Of a stretch of 8,544 bases of DNA, positions 1 through 6,284 are shown in pieces. Source of the stretch: a bacterium (GTDB lineage Bacteria > AUK180 > JAQVHJ01); assembly GCA_028696285.1 (NCBI GenBank), contig JAQVHJ010000077.1:1-8544 (forward strand), written 5' to 3'. The translations under genes and the position numbers were made by a program. A model generated the notes under the pieces. That model saw only the letters and a list, made by a program, of their open reading frames with translations. It ran no database searches and was not told the origin of the DNA. Position 1 is the stretch's first letter, and each line of letters begins with the position of its first letter.

Positions 1-1
1 C

Positions 2-1840
2 TCGGGTAAGAAATATGTCGATAAGATCCCCCCTGATTCATTGGACAAGGTTACCAGTAAAAGGGCCGAAGAAGAGAGTAAATATGCATTGCCTGATAAG
101 CTGAAACAGGTATTGGATCGGTTAGGTACCAATCTAACCCAGGAAGTTCTTGCTCCTGATCATCTTCCTGTAATTGGCCGGGAAGCTGAGATTGAAGCTG
201 TATTCGAGACACTCTGCAGATATATCAAGAATAATCCCCTGATAATCGGGCGTGCAGGTGTCGGGAAGACCGCCCTTGTAAAAGCTGTTGCAGAACAGAT
301 TGCAAAGGATAATGTTCCCGAAAGACTGAAGGGGAAGATCATTTACGAAGTGAACCGGAATCTCCTTGTTTCCGGGGTTAAGTATATCGGTGATGTGGAG
401 AGAGTTATCGGGGAATTGATTTCAGCTGTAAAAGAGAGCGGTGGAAGGGTAATTCTATTCTTTGACGAGATCCACACATTGTTTTCCGCGGGTGGTTTGG
501 AAGGAAAGGGTGACATTGCCAATCTGATTAAAGCAGCTCTTGGGAATAATGAAATTACTGTAATCGGGGCAACGACATCTGAAGAATATTACAGGCATTT
601 CCAGAAGGATGAAGCTCTCACAAGAAGATTCAATCCGCTTCTTCTCCATGAACCGACAGTTGAAATGATGCAGGAAATCCTTTCACGGATTAAGAAAAAT
701 TTTGAAGGGTTCCATCAAATTGAGATAAGCAATGAGATCACCCCTGAAATAATAAGATTATCAAAAATGTTCATTCCCCAACGGGCATTTCCAGATAAAG
801 CAATTGATTTAATGGACAGGTCCTGCGCTAAAGCTGCAGCAAAAGGCGCGAAAATTCTTGGTCTTGATACAGTGAAGAAAACAATTGCTACAATGACCGG
901 GCTTCCGATTAAACTACTGGAGAAGGATCTGAAGGAATATTATCTTAAACTTCCGCAGTACTTAAAAACCCGTGTATTTGGCCAGAATGAAGCAATTGAG
1001 AAAGTTTCAAGAATAATTAAACTGACAAAACTTGAGCTTGATCCGAATCCTGAAAGGCCTGACGGTATTTTCCTCTTTGCGGGTCCCGGTGGTGTGGGTA
1101 AGTATGAAATGTCCTATGGAATAGCGGAGTATCTGTACGGCTCGGCGAGTAAAGTGACAGTTTTTGATCTGAGTGAATATACCCAGGAACATTACATCGC
1201 TCAGTTAATCGGTTCTCCCCCGGGATATGTAGGATATGGAGAAAGGGGGATGCTGGTTAAAACAGTGGAAGATCATCCGCATTCATTATTGATTTTTAAA
1301 AATTGTGAAAACACACATATCTCTATCATGAATTTTATTAAGGAAGCTCTTCTTTCAGGGAAATTCTTTGATGCTTCCGGAATAGAACATTTTTTATCAA
1401 CTATTACAGTAATTTTTATGATTGATACACAAACCGAGAAATTCATAAAAAAGACGATGGGGTTTATCAAGAGTGAGGAGGTTATAACTGAAGAGAGCAA
1501 GAATTATCCGGTTAATTTAATGAGTATCCTTCCTATCTTTGATGAATTGATTGAGTTCAGGGTATTGGATAAAGATGCAATTGAGGAGATCATTAAATCA
1601 CGCTTGATAGTTTTAAAAGATAAGATCAAGCATGACTTCAAGAAGGAGTTGGAGATTGATGATAATTTCATTAACATTCTTACGGAAGATGCATTCAAGT
1701 CGGGACAATTCGGATATTATGTTGATGATTTCATCAAGAGGTTTGTGACGATGCCGTTAATTGATTTCATCGTGGAACATGACACAAAAAATTCGATAAA
1801 GGTTTTATTAAATGATAAAAAAGAGGTTCAATTCAATTGA
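2..1840 (+). CDS. ClpA/ClpC-type AAA+ unfoldase, 5'-partial, with degenerate second ATPase domain
   Basis: Two-domain Hsp100/Clp ATPase; the family unfolds proteins and threads them through a hexameric pore, often into ClpP. The frame is open from base 2 and the first possible start (TTG at 41) has no Shine-Dalgarno, so the N-terminal domain almost certainly lies left of the window. Residues are counted from TTG 41. Domain 1 looks active: Walker A GRAGVGKT (70-77), pore loop KYIGD (114-118), Walker B FFDEIH (D142, E143), arginine pair R195-R196, and FPDKAIDL (250-257). There is no ClpB-type middle coiled coil, which points to ClpA/ClpC rather than ClpB. Domain 2 aligns along its whole length but is catalytically eroded: GPGGVGKY (Y355 for Thr), KN at 420-421 for the Walker B Asp-Glu, no sensor-1 Asn, I499 at the arginine-finger position and no GAR sensor 2. 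GYVG (395-398) and MGF (473-475, ClpP-loop position) remain. It overlaps the next gene by 4 bases. Confidence 0.93.
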   Translation, partial: SGKKYVDKIPPDSLDKVTSKRAEEESKYALPDKLKQVLDRLGTNLTQEVLAPDHLPVIGREAEIEAVFETLCRYIKNNPLIIGRAGVGKTALVKAVAEQIAKDNVPERLKGKIIYEVNRNLLVSGVKYIGDVERVIGELISAVKESGGRVILFFDEIHTLFSAGGLEGKGDIANLIKAALGNNEITVIGATTSEEYYRHFQKDEALTRRFNPLLLHEPTVEMMQEILSRIKKNFEGFHQIEISNEITPEIIRLSKMFIPQRAFPDKAIDLMDRSCAKAAAKGAKILGLDTVKKTIATMTGLPIKLLEKDLKEYYLKLPQYLKTRVFGQNEAIEKVSRIIKLTKLELDPNPERPDGIFLFAGPGGVGKYEMSYGIAEYLYGSASKVTVFDLSEYTQEHYIAQLIGSPPGYVGYGERGMLVKTVEDHPHSLLIFKNCENTHISIMNFIKEALLSGKFFDASGIEHFLSTITVIFMIDTQTEKFIKKTMGFIKSEEVITEESKNYPVNLMSILPIFDELIEFRVLDKDAIEEIIKSRLIVLKDKIKHDFKKELEIDDNFINILTEDAFKSGQFGYYVDDFIKRFVTMPLIDFIVEHDTKNSIKVLLNDKKEVQFN

Positions 1841-2352
1841 GTAAAAACATCTGGAAACAGCTTCGTGAGATTTCTGATCCAGTAATTGAAAAGCTTACCG
1901 GTCCCGGTATTCTGCTCAACAGCATTTCAAAGTCCGGATCAAAGTTAAATACAATGACGATCGGTTGGGGAAGTCTTGGTTGTCTATGGAATAAGCCTGT
2001 CTTCATAGTTTTTGTCAGGCCTCAGAGATTCACCTGTGAACTTCTTGAAGAACACGCTGAATTTACTGTAAACATATCCAAATCAACTAAATACAATGAT
2101 GGGATAATGTATGCCGGAACTATCTCAGGCCGGGCGGAAGATAAGATTAAGGAGTTGGGTGTCTCACCGGTGAAATCAGAAAAAATATCAGTCCCGCATT
2201 TTAAGGAGTTTGAGATTTCAATTGAATGTAAGATAATCTATAAAGATGCTCTGAAGGAAGAGTTGGTTCCTGCAGATGTAAAGAAGATATTCTATCCGAA
2301 GAAAGACTTTCACCGTTTTTATATTGGAGAGATCTTGGCTGTTCACAGTTAG
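1837..2352 (+). CDS. Flavin-reductase-like / flavoredoxin-like FMN-binding split-barrel protein
   Basis: A 171-residue protein resembling the flavin reductase-like domain family (FMN-binding split barrel). Members bind FMN and reduce free flavin or pass electrons to partners. Family-like stretches are the N-terminal GPGILLNS (22-29), NTMTIGWGSLG (38-48), KPVFIVFVRPQRFT (53-66), EFTVNI (75-80), the SGRAEDKIKELG turn (98-109), ECKIIYK (130-136) and a C-terminal FHRFYIGEI (158-166). It is slightly shorter than usual clostridial-type relatives, with a reduced loop before the last strands. The start is TTG at 1837, inside the TGA of the Clp gene, with AGAGG at 1822-1826 ten bases upstream; this arrangement suggests translational coupling. 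It could be a flavin reductase, a flavoredoxin or simply an FMN-binding protein; the substrate cannot be read. A role linked to the Clp ATPase is inference only. Confidence 0.85.
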   Translation: MSKNIWKQLREISDPVIEKLTGPGILLNSISKSGSKLNTMTIGWGSLGCLWNKPVFIVFVRPQRFTCELLEEHAEFTVNISKSTKYNDGIMYAGTISGRAEDKIKELGVSPVKSEKISVPHFKEFEISIECKIIYKDALKEELVPADVKKIFYPKKDFHRFYIGEILAVHS

Positions 2353-2478
2353 AATCTTTTCGCGGAAAAAACAGATAAACTCTTCAAACATTCCCCAATC
2401 TAATAGTTAATTTTAGTAAAGTGGTTTTATTTTTATAGAGATTTATAACAACTTTTTATTTCATTCTTACGCTGCCAC
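2353..2478. other. Convergent intergenic gap, no clear terminator
   Basis: This AT-rich spacer separates the converging ends of the flavin-reductase-like gene and hppA. The only dyad seen is the weak TTTTCGCGGAAAA near 2357-2369. It has no GC-rich stem followed by a U tract on either strand, so I do not call an intrinsic terminator. Confidence 0.5.
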
Positions 2479-4491
2479 TTATTCTAATAATCCTGTAAGG
2501 ATCCCGCTGAATTTTGCAAGTACAGGTGCAGCGACTAAGGCCACGACAGACATTAATTTTATTAATATATTCATTGAAGGGCCTGTTGTATCTTTAAACG
2601 GGTCTCCTACAGTATCTCCGACTACTGCTGCTTTATGCGCATCTGAACCTTTCCCGCCAAGGTTACCTTCCTCAATATATTTCTTTGCATTATCCCATGC
2701 GCCCCCGCCGTTAGACATCATGATTCCGAGGAGAACACCGGTTGCAGTTGCTCCTGCAAGGAATCCCCCGACAGCTTCTTTTCCAAGTAAAACCCCGACA
2801 ATTATAGGAGAAACGACCGCGGTGATTCCGGGTAATATCATTTCCTTCAAAGCAGCCTTGGTTACAATATCAATACAGGATTCAGTATCAGGTTTTCCTG
2901 TTCCTTCAAGCAGCCCCTTAATCTCTTTAAATTGCCTTCTGATTTCAAAGACCATTTTATTCGCAGCTTTCCCTACTGACTTCATGGTTAACGCAGCAAT
3001 AATAAAAGGTAACAACGCCCCAAGTAGAAGGCCAATTACGGTTGTCGGATGAGATAAATCGATTATTTTTATCTCGGCAGATTCTTTATAAGCTGAGAAT
3101 AACGCCAAAGCAGTCAAAGCAGCTGATCCTATCGCAAAACCTTTTCCAATTGCAGCGGTTGTATTTCCGAGCGCGTCGAGTTTATCTGTAATCTTTCTGA
3201 TCTCCGGTCCGGCTCCGGACATTTCAGCAATACCACCTGCATTATCGGCAATAGGGCCGTAGGAATCGGTTGACATTGTAATGCCTATTGTTGACAGCAT
3301 ACTTACTGCAGCAATTGCAATTCCATAAAGTCCAAGACTCCAATATGCAATAAAAATTGCGATTGAAATTGTTATAATAGGAAGGATTGTACTTTCAAAA
3401 CCGAGAGCTAATCCATAAATGATAATTGTAGCAGGTCCTGATTCCGCTTGTGCAGCTAATTTCTTTATAGGTGAACCGGAAGTAAAGAATTCACTCTCAG
3501 CAGCAATTAAAAGACCGCATAATAACCCGGTTACAACTGTCCAGAACGCGCTGAACTGCATTCCGGTAATTTTAATTGCAAAGAATGCTCCGACAATAAA
3601 AAGGAGTCCGCTGATATATGTTGAGTAGTTTAATGCAGCTTTAGGGCTGAAATTTTTCAAAATACTGATTGAGAGAATTCCCAGGAAAGAGGATAATAAT
3701 CCTATTGTTATTAATAGAAGAGGGAATGTCATGTAGAGTAATTGATTATCACCGTCATTAACAAACATAGAAAAACCGATGGCCATGGATGCAATAACAG
3801 ATCCTACGTAAGATTCAAAGAGGTCCGCGCCCATTCCTGCGGTGTCTCCGACATTATCCCCGACATTATCAGCGATAACACCGGGGTTTCTCGGGTCATC
3901 TTCAGGGATTCCCGCTTCAACTTTCCCGACAAGGTCAGCTCCGACATCCGCGCTTTTGGTATAGACACCACCACCGACTCTTGCAAATAATGCAATTGAA
4001 CTTGCGCCCATTGCAAAACCGTTAATTATTTCAGGTTTTTTCGTTAAGAAATAAACAACGCCTAAACCAAGAACCCCGAGAGAAGCGACAGTCATTCCCA
4101 TTACCGATCCACCTTTGAATGCGATCATAAGGGCTTCCGGAGTTCCACCGGTAATTGCTCCATGACAAGCCCTTCCAGCAGAACGTGTGGCTGCCTTCAT
4201 TCCTATAAAACCTGCTAACATGGAACAAAAAGCCCCGCCGAAAAAAGCCAGCGCTGTCCAGATAGAGAGGAATAATGCTAACAATATAAATACGATCACT
4301 ATAAATACGAATATATAAGTATATTCCCGGCGCAAAAAGACCATTGCGCCCTTATGTATCTCAGCAGCAATTGCAACGATTTTTTCATTACCTTGCGGTT
4401 TTTTCTTGATAAAAACGAAGGTCAATATAGCAAAGATTAATCCTAAAATACCAAAAACCGGGAAAATAATTTGAAGATTTTCAAGATTCAT
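2479..4491 (-). CDS. hppA: K+-dependent membrane-bound ion-pumping pyrophosphatase
   Basis: Integral membrane pyrophosphatase that couples hydrolysis of PPi to Na+ and/or H+ export across the cytoplasmic membrane. Length is 670 residues, normal for the family, with many hydrophobic helices throughout. The catalytic motifs are complete: DVGADLVGK (182-190), [19 protein letters not shown] (198-216), NAGG (417-420), GNTTAA (442-447), [11 protein letters not shown] (594-604) and [15 protein letters not shown] (625-639). Ala446 in GNTTAA, where K+-independent enzymes carry Lys, indicates K+ dependence. Glu226 in DLFES is the gate-glutamate position typical of Na+-pumping enzymes and of some H+-pumping ones; plant-type H+ pumps carry Gly here and Glu four residues later. 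I chose ATG 4491 because AAGGGG lies 7 bases upstream and a promoter at 4520-4548 fits it. An in-frame ATG at 4560 lies upstream of that promoter and would add an unusual 23-residue tail. Confidence 0.97.
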   Translation of the reverse strand: MNLENLQIIFPVFGILGLIFAILTFVFIKKKPQGNEKIVAIAAEIHKGAMVFLRREYTYIFVFIVIVFILLALFLSIWTALAFFGGAFCSMLAGFIGMKAATRSAGRACHGAITGGTPEALMIAFKGGSVMGMTVASLGVLGLGVVYFLTKKPEIINGFAMGASSIALFARVGGGVYTKSADVGADLVGKVEAGIPEDDPRNPGVIADNVGDNVGDTAGMGADLFESYVGSVIASMAIGFSMFVNDGDNQLLYMTFPLLLITIGLLSSFLGILSISILKNFSPKAALNYSTYISGLLFIVGAFFAIKITGMQFSAFWTVVTGLLCGLLIAAESEFFTSGSPIKKLAAQAESGPATIIIYGLALGFESTILPIITISIAIFIAYWSLGLYGIAIAAVSMLSTIGITMSTDSYGPIADNAGGIAEMSGAGPEIRKITDKLDALGNTTAAIGKGFAIGSAALTALALFSAYKESAEIKIIDLSHPTTVIGLLLGALLPFIIAALTMKSVGKAANKMVFEIRRQFKEIKGLLEGTGKPDTESCIDIVTKAALKEMILPGITAVVSPIIVGVLLGKEAVGGFLAGATATGVLLGIMMSNGGGAWDNAKKYIEEGNLGGKGSDAHKAAVVGDTVGDPFKDTTGPSMNILIKLMSVVALVAAPVLAKFSGILTGLLE

Positions 4492-4498
4492 AGCCTCG

Positions 4499-4504
4499 CC
4501 CCTT
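4499..4504 (-). promoter_or_regulatory. hppA ribosome binding site that fixes the start
   Basis: On the minus strand AAGGGG lies 7 bases before ATG 4491, ideal Shine-Dalgarno spacing. No comparable site precedes the in-frame ATG at 4560, so this site decides the start. Confidence 0.75.
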
Positions 4505-4519
4505 TTTTTAATGATATTT

Positions 4520-4548
4520 ATTTTATCATACATAGGGAGAAAAATCAA
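4520..4548 (-). promoter_or_regulatory. hppA promoter, sigma70-type
   Basis: On the minus strand TTGATT (4548-4543) and TAAAAT (4525-4520) are separated by exactly 17 bases. Transcription would start near 4513, about 22 bases before ATG 4491. This leaves a short leader containing only the ribosome binding site. The element lies inside the longer open frame from ATG 4560, which argues against that start. Confidence 0.7.
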
Positions 4549-4567
4549 GAAAAATTTCATTTATATA

Positions 4568-4596
4568 TTGACTTTTATTAATTAATTAGATATAAT
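4568..4596 (+). promoter_or_regulatory. Promoter of the two-gene unknown operon
   Basis: TTGACT (4568-4573) and the perfect TATAAT (4591-4596) are 17 bases apart, close to the sigma70 consensus. Transcription would start near 4603, giving a leader of about 60 bases before the TTG start at 4665. It is back to back with the hppA promoter; the two -35 boxes are 19 bases apart. Confidence 0.8.
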
Positions 4597-4600
4597 TAAT
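4581..4600. repeat. AT-rich inverted repeat over the -10 box, possible operator
   Basis: ATTAATTA (4581-4588), GATA, then TAATTAAT (4593-4600) form a perfect 8-base inverted repeat with a 4-base spacer covering the -10 box. A repressor bound here would block the promoter. The sequence is so AT-rich that chance is a real alternative. Confidence 0.35.
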
Positions 4601-4651
4601 CAGTTTTAACGGGGTATCTCCCCCACTTTAGATAAAGGCTCGGGAAACATT

Positions 4652-4656
4652 GGAGG
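4652..4656 (+). promoter_or_regulatory. Ribosome binding site selecting TTG 4665
   Basis: A GGAGG lies 8 bases before the in-frame TTG at 4665. The longer reading from TTG 4650 would place this Shine-Dalgarno sequence inside its own first codons and has no site of its own upstream. Confidence 0.75.
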
Positions 4657-4664
4657 AAAAAACT

Positions 4665-5246
4665 TTGAATGAAGCAAGGAAACCGGTGAATATTTATTTT
4701 GAGCATGTGAGTGAGTTTTATTTTTGGCAGAAGCTTTATTTTCAGATGAAGATGGAGACGATGAAGAAGGAAATTGTTATTAATAAAGATGCTTTAAATG
4801 ATTCAGTATTAAAAGATGAATTGAAAAATTTTTCAGATACAAAAATAATATATTCAGAACCTGAAGTCTTCTTGAGGAATTTTAAACAGATTGATTTTAA
4901 GAATGGCCGATTTGATTTTGTGAAAAATTTAGAAACGGATAGCTTTGAATTTCTTGGTTTCAATAAAGAAGGGGGGTCAATTAATTTATATGTTAATAAT
5001 AAAAGATTTACGATCGGGAGAAAAAGTAATATCACTTTCAGCAGGAAGATTCTTGAAGAAGAAAAGGAATACAGGATATATGAATTTCAGATTTTAAATG
5101 ATGATGAAATAAAATATAGAATTAAATACCGTTTGAATTTTATAGAGGGTTGGGTTTTACAGGCTTATATTGAGTTGGAACAGAAGATGGAGGAGGATGA
5201 TATCTTTTTTAAATTTCTTAACACTGAAAATCAAAGGTTGAAATGA
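4665..5246 (+). CDS. Hypothetical protein, 193 residues, soluble and charged
   Basis: I do not recognise this protein. It has no signal peptide or membrane helix and is rich in Lys, Glu, Phe and Ile. Residues about 1-60 look helical and charged. Roughly 75-175 alternates hydrophobic and polar residues with turns (GFNKEGGSINLYVNNKRFTI, then IYEFQILNDDEIKYRIKYRL), suggesting a beta-rich fold. Start TTG 4665 was chosen for its GGAGG 8 bases upstream; TTG 4650 would add five residues. A strong promoter at 4568-4596 lies directly upstream. Its stop overlaps the start of the next gene in ATGA, so the two are almost certainly co-transcribed and probably translationally coupled. Codon use looks like the neighbours', with no sign of recent transfer. 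It could be a cytoplasmic partner of the membrane protein encoded next, but this is only inferred from the overlap. Confidence 0.8.
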   Translation: MNEARKPVNIYFEHVSEFYFWQKLYFQMKMETMKKEIVINKDALNDSVLKDELKNFSDTKIIYSEPEVFLRNFKQIDFKNGRFDFVKNLETDSFEFLGFNKEGGSINLYVNNKRFTIGRKSNITFSRKILEEEKEYRIYEFQILNDDEIKYRIKYRLNFIEGWVLQAYIELEQKMEEDDIFFKFLNTENQRLK

Positions 5247-5638
5247 AATATTTACCCTATGCAATTATTTTAGCAGTAATTATTTTGGTGACGGGGATCT
5301 TTATTAAAATCATAAGGAAAAGACTTCAAATCAATTTAAATAATCAAAGGGAAATAAACCAAGGTGAGATTACTGCTTACTTCAGTAATGCCTTGATTTT
5401 AAATTGTGTTGCCGGTATTGCAGGTGAGCAGGCATCACAGGTTCGCGCAAGATTAACACTGCAAATAACAGGGAAAGACAATAAAGATTATACAGCAGAA
5501 ACACTTTGGTTAGTTGATATAACCGCGCTTGATTATTTAAAACCCGGGAATTCAATTTCGGTTAAGATTAATTATGATGACCCGAATTTAATTTATCCAT
5601 CAGCACCCTGGGCAAAATACTTAAGGATTGAAAAATAA
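5243..5638 (+). CDS. Small membrane-anchored protein of unknown function
   Basis: A 131-residue protein with one N-terminal membrane helix (about residues 4-21, PYAIILAVIILVTGIF), then a basic stretch KIIRKR (22-27) and a soluble domain of about 100 residues. The positive-inside rule puts that domain in the cytoplasm, although the single Lys2 ahead of the helix makes this uncertain. The domain starts with GEITAYFSNALIL (41-53) and ends in YTAETLWLVDITALDYLKPG, then ISVKINYDDPNLIYP. This pattern of strands closing in a 'PG..ISVKI..DDP..IYP' turn resembles small beta domains in DUF3592-like membrane proteins. The resemblance is weak and I assign no family. There is no lipobox or cleavable signal. 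It overlaps the preceding gene by ATGA, with AAAGG (about 5233-5237) serving as ribosome binding site. Confidence 0.78.
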   Translation: MKYLPYAIILAVIILVTGIFIKIIRKRLQINLNNQREINQGEITAYFSNALILNCVAGIAGEQASQVRARLTLQITGKDNKDYTAETLWLVDITALDYLKPGNSISVKINYDDPNLIYPSAPWAKYLRIEK

Positions 5639-5722
5639 TTTCAGGTTAGTTGATCCAGGTTACCGTATTATTAGATTACTTCATCTTTAACAGTGAAGGT
5701 GAACGGTAATTGGTTAAGAGTC

Positions 5723-5831
5723 AGATTGCTTCGTCATTCGCCCAGCTCATTCCTCGCAATGACTAATTATGTTATTTTGTTTGCAGACGTTATTATGTCA
5801 TCGCGAGGGAACGCAGTGACCGTGGCGATCT
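5723..5831. repeat. Long imperfect palindromic repeat, copy 1
   Basis: Begins AGATTGCTTCG and ends GTGGCGATCT, which pair as terminal inverted ends with mismatches. An inner pair, CTCGCAATGAC against GTCATCGCGAG, flanks an AT-rich centre of about 34 bases. Bases 5725-5807 match 5910-5992 with only two differences over 83 bases. The right arm (GGAACGCAGTGACCG) differs from copy 2. It is probably a non-autonomous, REP- or MITE-like element; no transposase is in the window. Confidence 0.85.
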
Positions 5832-5856
5832 TGAAAATCAGTTATAGTTCTAGGAG

Positions 5857-5866
5857 AGATTGCTTC
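5857..5866. repeat. Isolated left-end fragment of the palindromic repeat
   Basis: AGATTGCTTC here equals the left terminus of copies 1 and 3 but is followed by unrelated sequence. It is probably a remnant or an aborted copy between copies 1 and 2. Confidence 0.4.
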
Positions 5867-5871
5867 CTTTT

Positions 5872-5907
5872 TAACAGTGAATGGTGAACGGTGAATGGTT
5901 AACAGTT
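5872..5907 (+). repeat. Heptamer-like GGTGAAC/GGTGAAT repeat
   Basis: The stretch reads as tandem seven-base units of the form GGTGAAC, GGTGAAT, GGTTAAC, framed by AACAGT. A decayed version, AACAGTGAAGGTGAACGGT, lies at 5689-5707 in the same position relative to copy 1. The heptamer block and palindrome were therefore duplicated together as one module. Confidence 0.65.
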
Positions 5908-5908
5908 A

Positions 5909-6024
5909 AATTGCTTCGTCACTCGCCCAGCTCATTCCTCGCAATGACTAATTATGTTATTTTGTTTGCAGACGTTATTATGTCATTGCGAGAACCGGAG
6001 CGAAGCGAAGGGACGCGGCAATCT
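5909..6024. repeat. Long imperfect palindromic repeat, copy 2
   Basis: Its left arm and centre are nearly identical to copy 1. The inner arms CTCGCAATGAC and GTCATTGCGAG (11 bases) pair perfectly around an AT-rich loop. The right arm differs from copy 1 and reads AACCGGAGCGAAGCGAAGGG before ending in GCGGCAATCT. The GAGCGAAGCGAAGG segment recalls dispersed repeats I know from several bacterial genomes; this is recollection, not a search. Confidence 0.85.
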
Positions 6025-6054
6025 ACCTGGGTGATAATGACCAGAAAAATATCC

Positions 6055-6158
6055 GGGCTTCAGCCCTTGTTTTAGTCCGATTAATCGGACTATGGAATCC
6101 ATATCAGGAATAAATTCCTGATTGTTTGTGTTTCAATAAACCATGGTTAAAACTATGG
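6055..6158. repeat. Cluster of small perfect inverted repeats (hairpin array)
   Basis: Five dyads follow one another: GGGCTTCAGCCC (6055-6066), AGTCCGATTAATCGGACT (6074-6091, perfect 18-base palindrome), TATGGAATCCATA (6091-6103), ATCAGGAATAAATTCCTGAT (6103-6122, 9-base arms) and CCATGGTTAAAACTATGG (6141-6158, pairs throughout with one G-T). This density is far above chance. None is followed by a T tract that would make it a standard terminator. It may be a structured mobile element or structured RNA. Confidence 0.75.
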
Positions 6159-6219
6159 CCTACGGATATATTTAGAATAAATTCAACTATTATATAGCGC
6201 TATTACTTTCTTTCGAATT

Positions 6220-6276
6220 ACGGTTCACGAATCACGAATCACAATCACCATTGACCGTCCACCGTTGACCGGCCAC
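6220..6276 (-). repeat. Heptamer-like repeats, reverse orientation
   Basis: On the plus strand CACGAATCACGAATCAC is followed by AATCACCATTGACCGTCCACC and GTTGACCGGCCACTG. On the minus strand these read as GGTCAAC, GGTGGAC and GGTCAAT units. They are the same kind of seven-base units as at 5872-5907 but inverted and diverged. As there, they directly abut a palindromic repeat. Confidence 0.55.
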
Positions 6277-6284
6277 TGAAAGAG

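Noticed and set aside
41..43. TTG at 41 as the true start of the Clp gene
   Set aside because: The frame stays open to base 2, no Shine-Dalgarno precedes it, and it would begin in the linker before domain 1. The gene is better read as entering from the left edge.
2357..2369. TTTTCGCGGAAAA as a terminator between convergent genes
   Set aside because: The stem is five mostly A-T pairs and no T tract follows on either strand.
2720..4228. Several 60-110 residue open frames overlapping hppA on either strand
   Set aside because: They are shadows of a fully conserved pyrophosphatase reading and none shows a recognisable domain or ribosome binding site.
4611..4634. Leader hairpins GGGG-CCCC and TATCT-AGATA as a riboswitch
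   Set aside because: The leader is only about 60 bases and matches no riboswitch consensus I know. The two stems are short and mutually exclusive, possibly fortuitous.
5693..5887. 64-residue open frame
   Set aside because: It is a translation of palindromic repeat copy 1. A near-identical peptide arises from copy 2, as expected of repeats rather than genes.
5690..6024. CRISPR array
   Set aside because: There are two long near-identical copies with palindromic structure, but no short regular repeats with unique spacers and no cas genes.
5881..6075. 64-residue open frame
   Set aside because: It is a translation of repeat copy 2, with no independent coding evidence.
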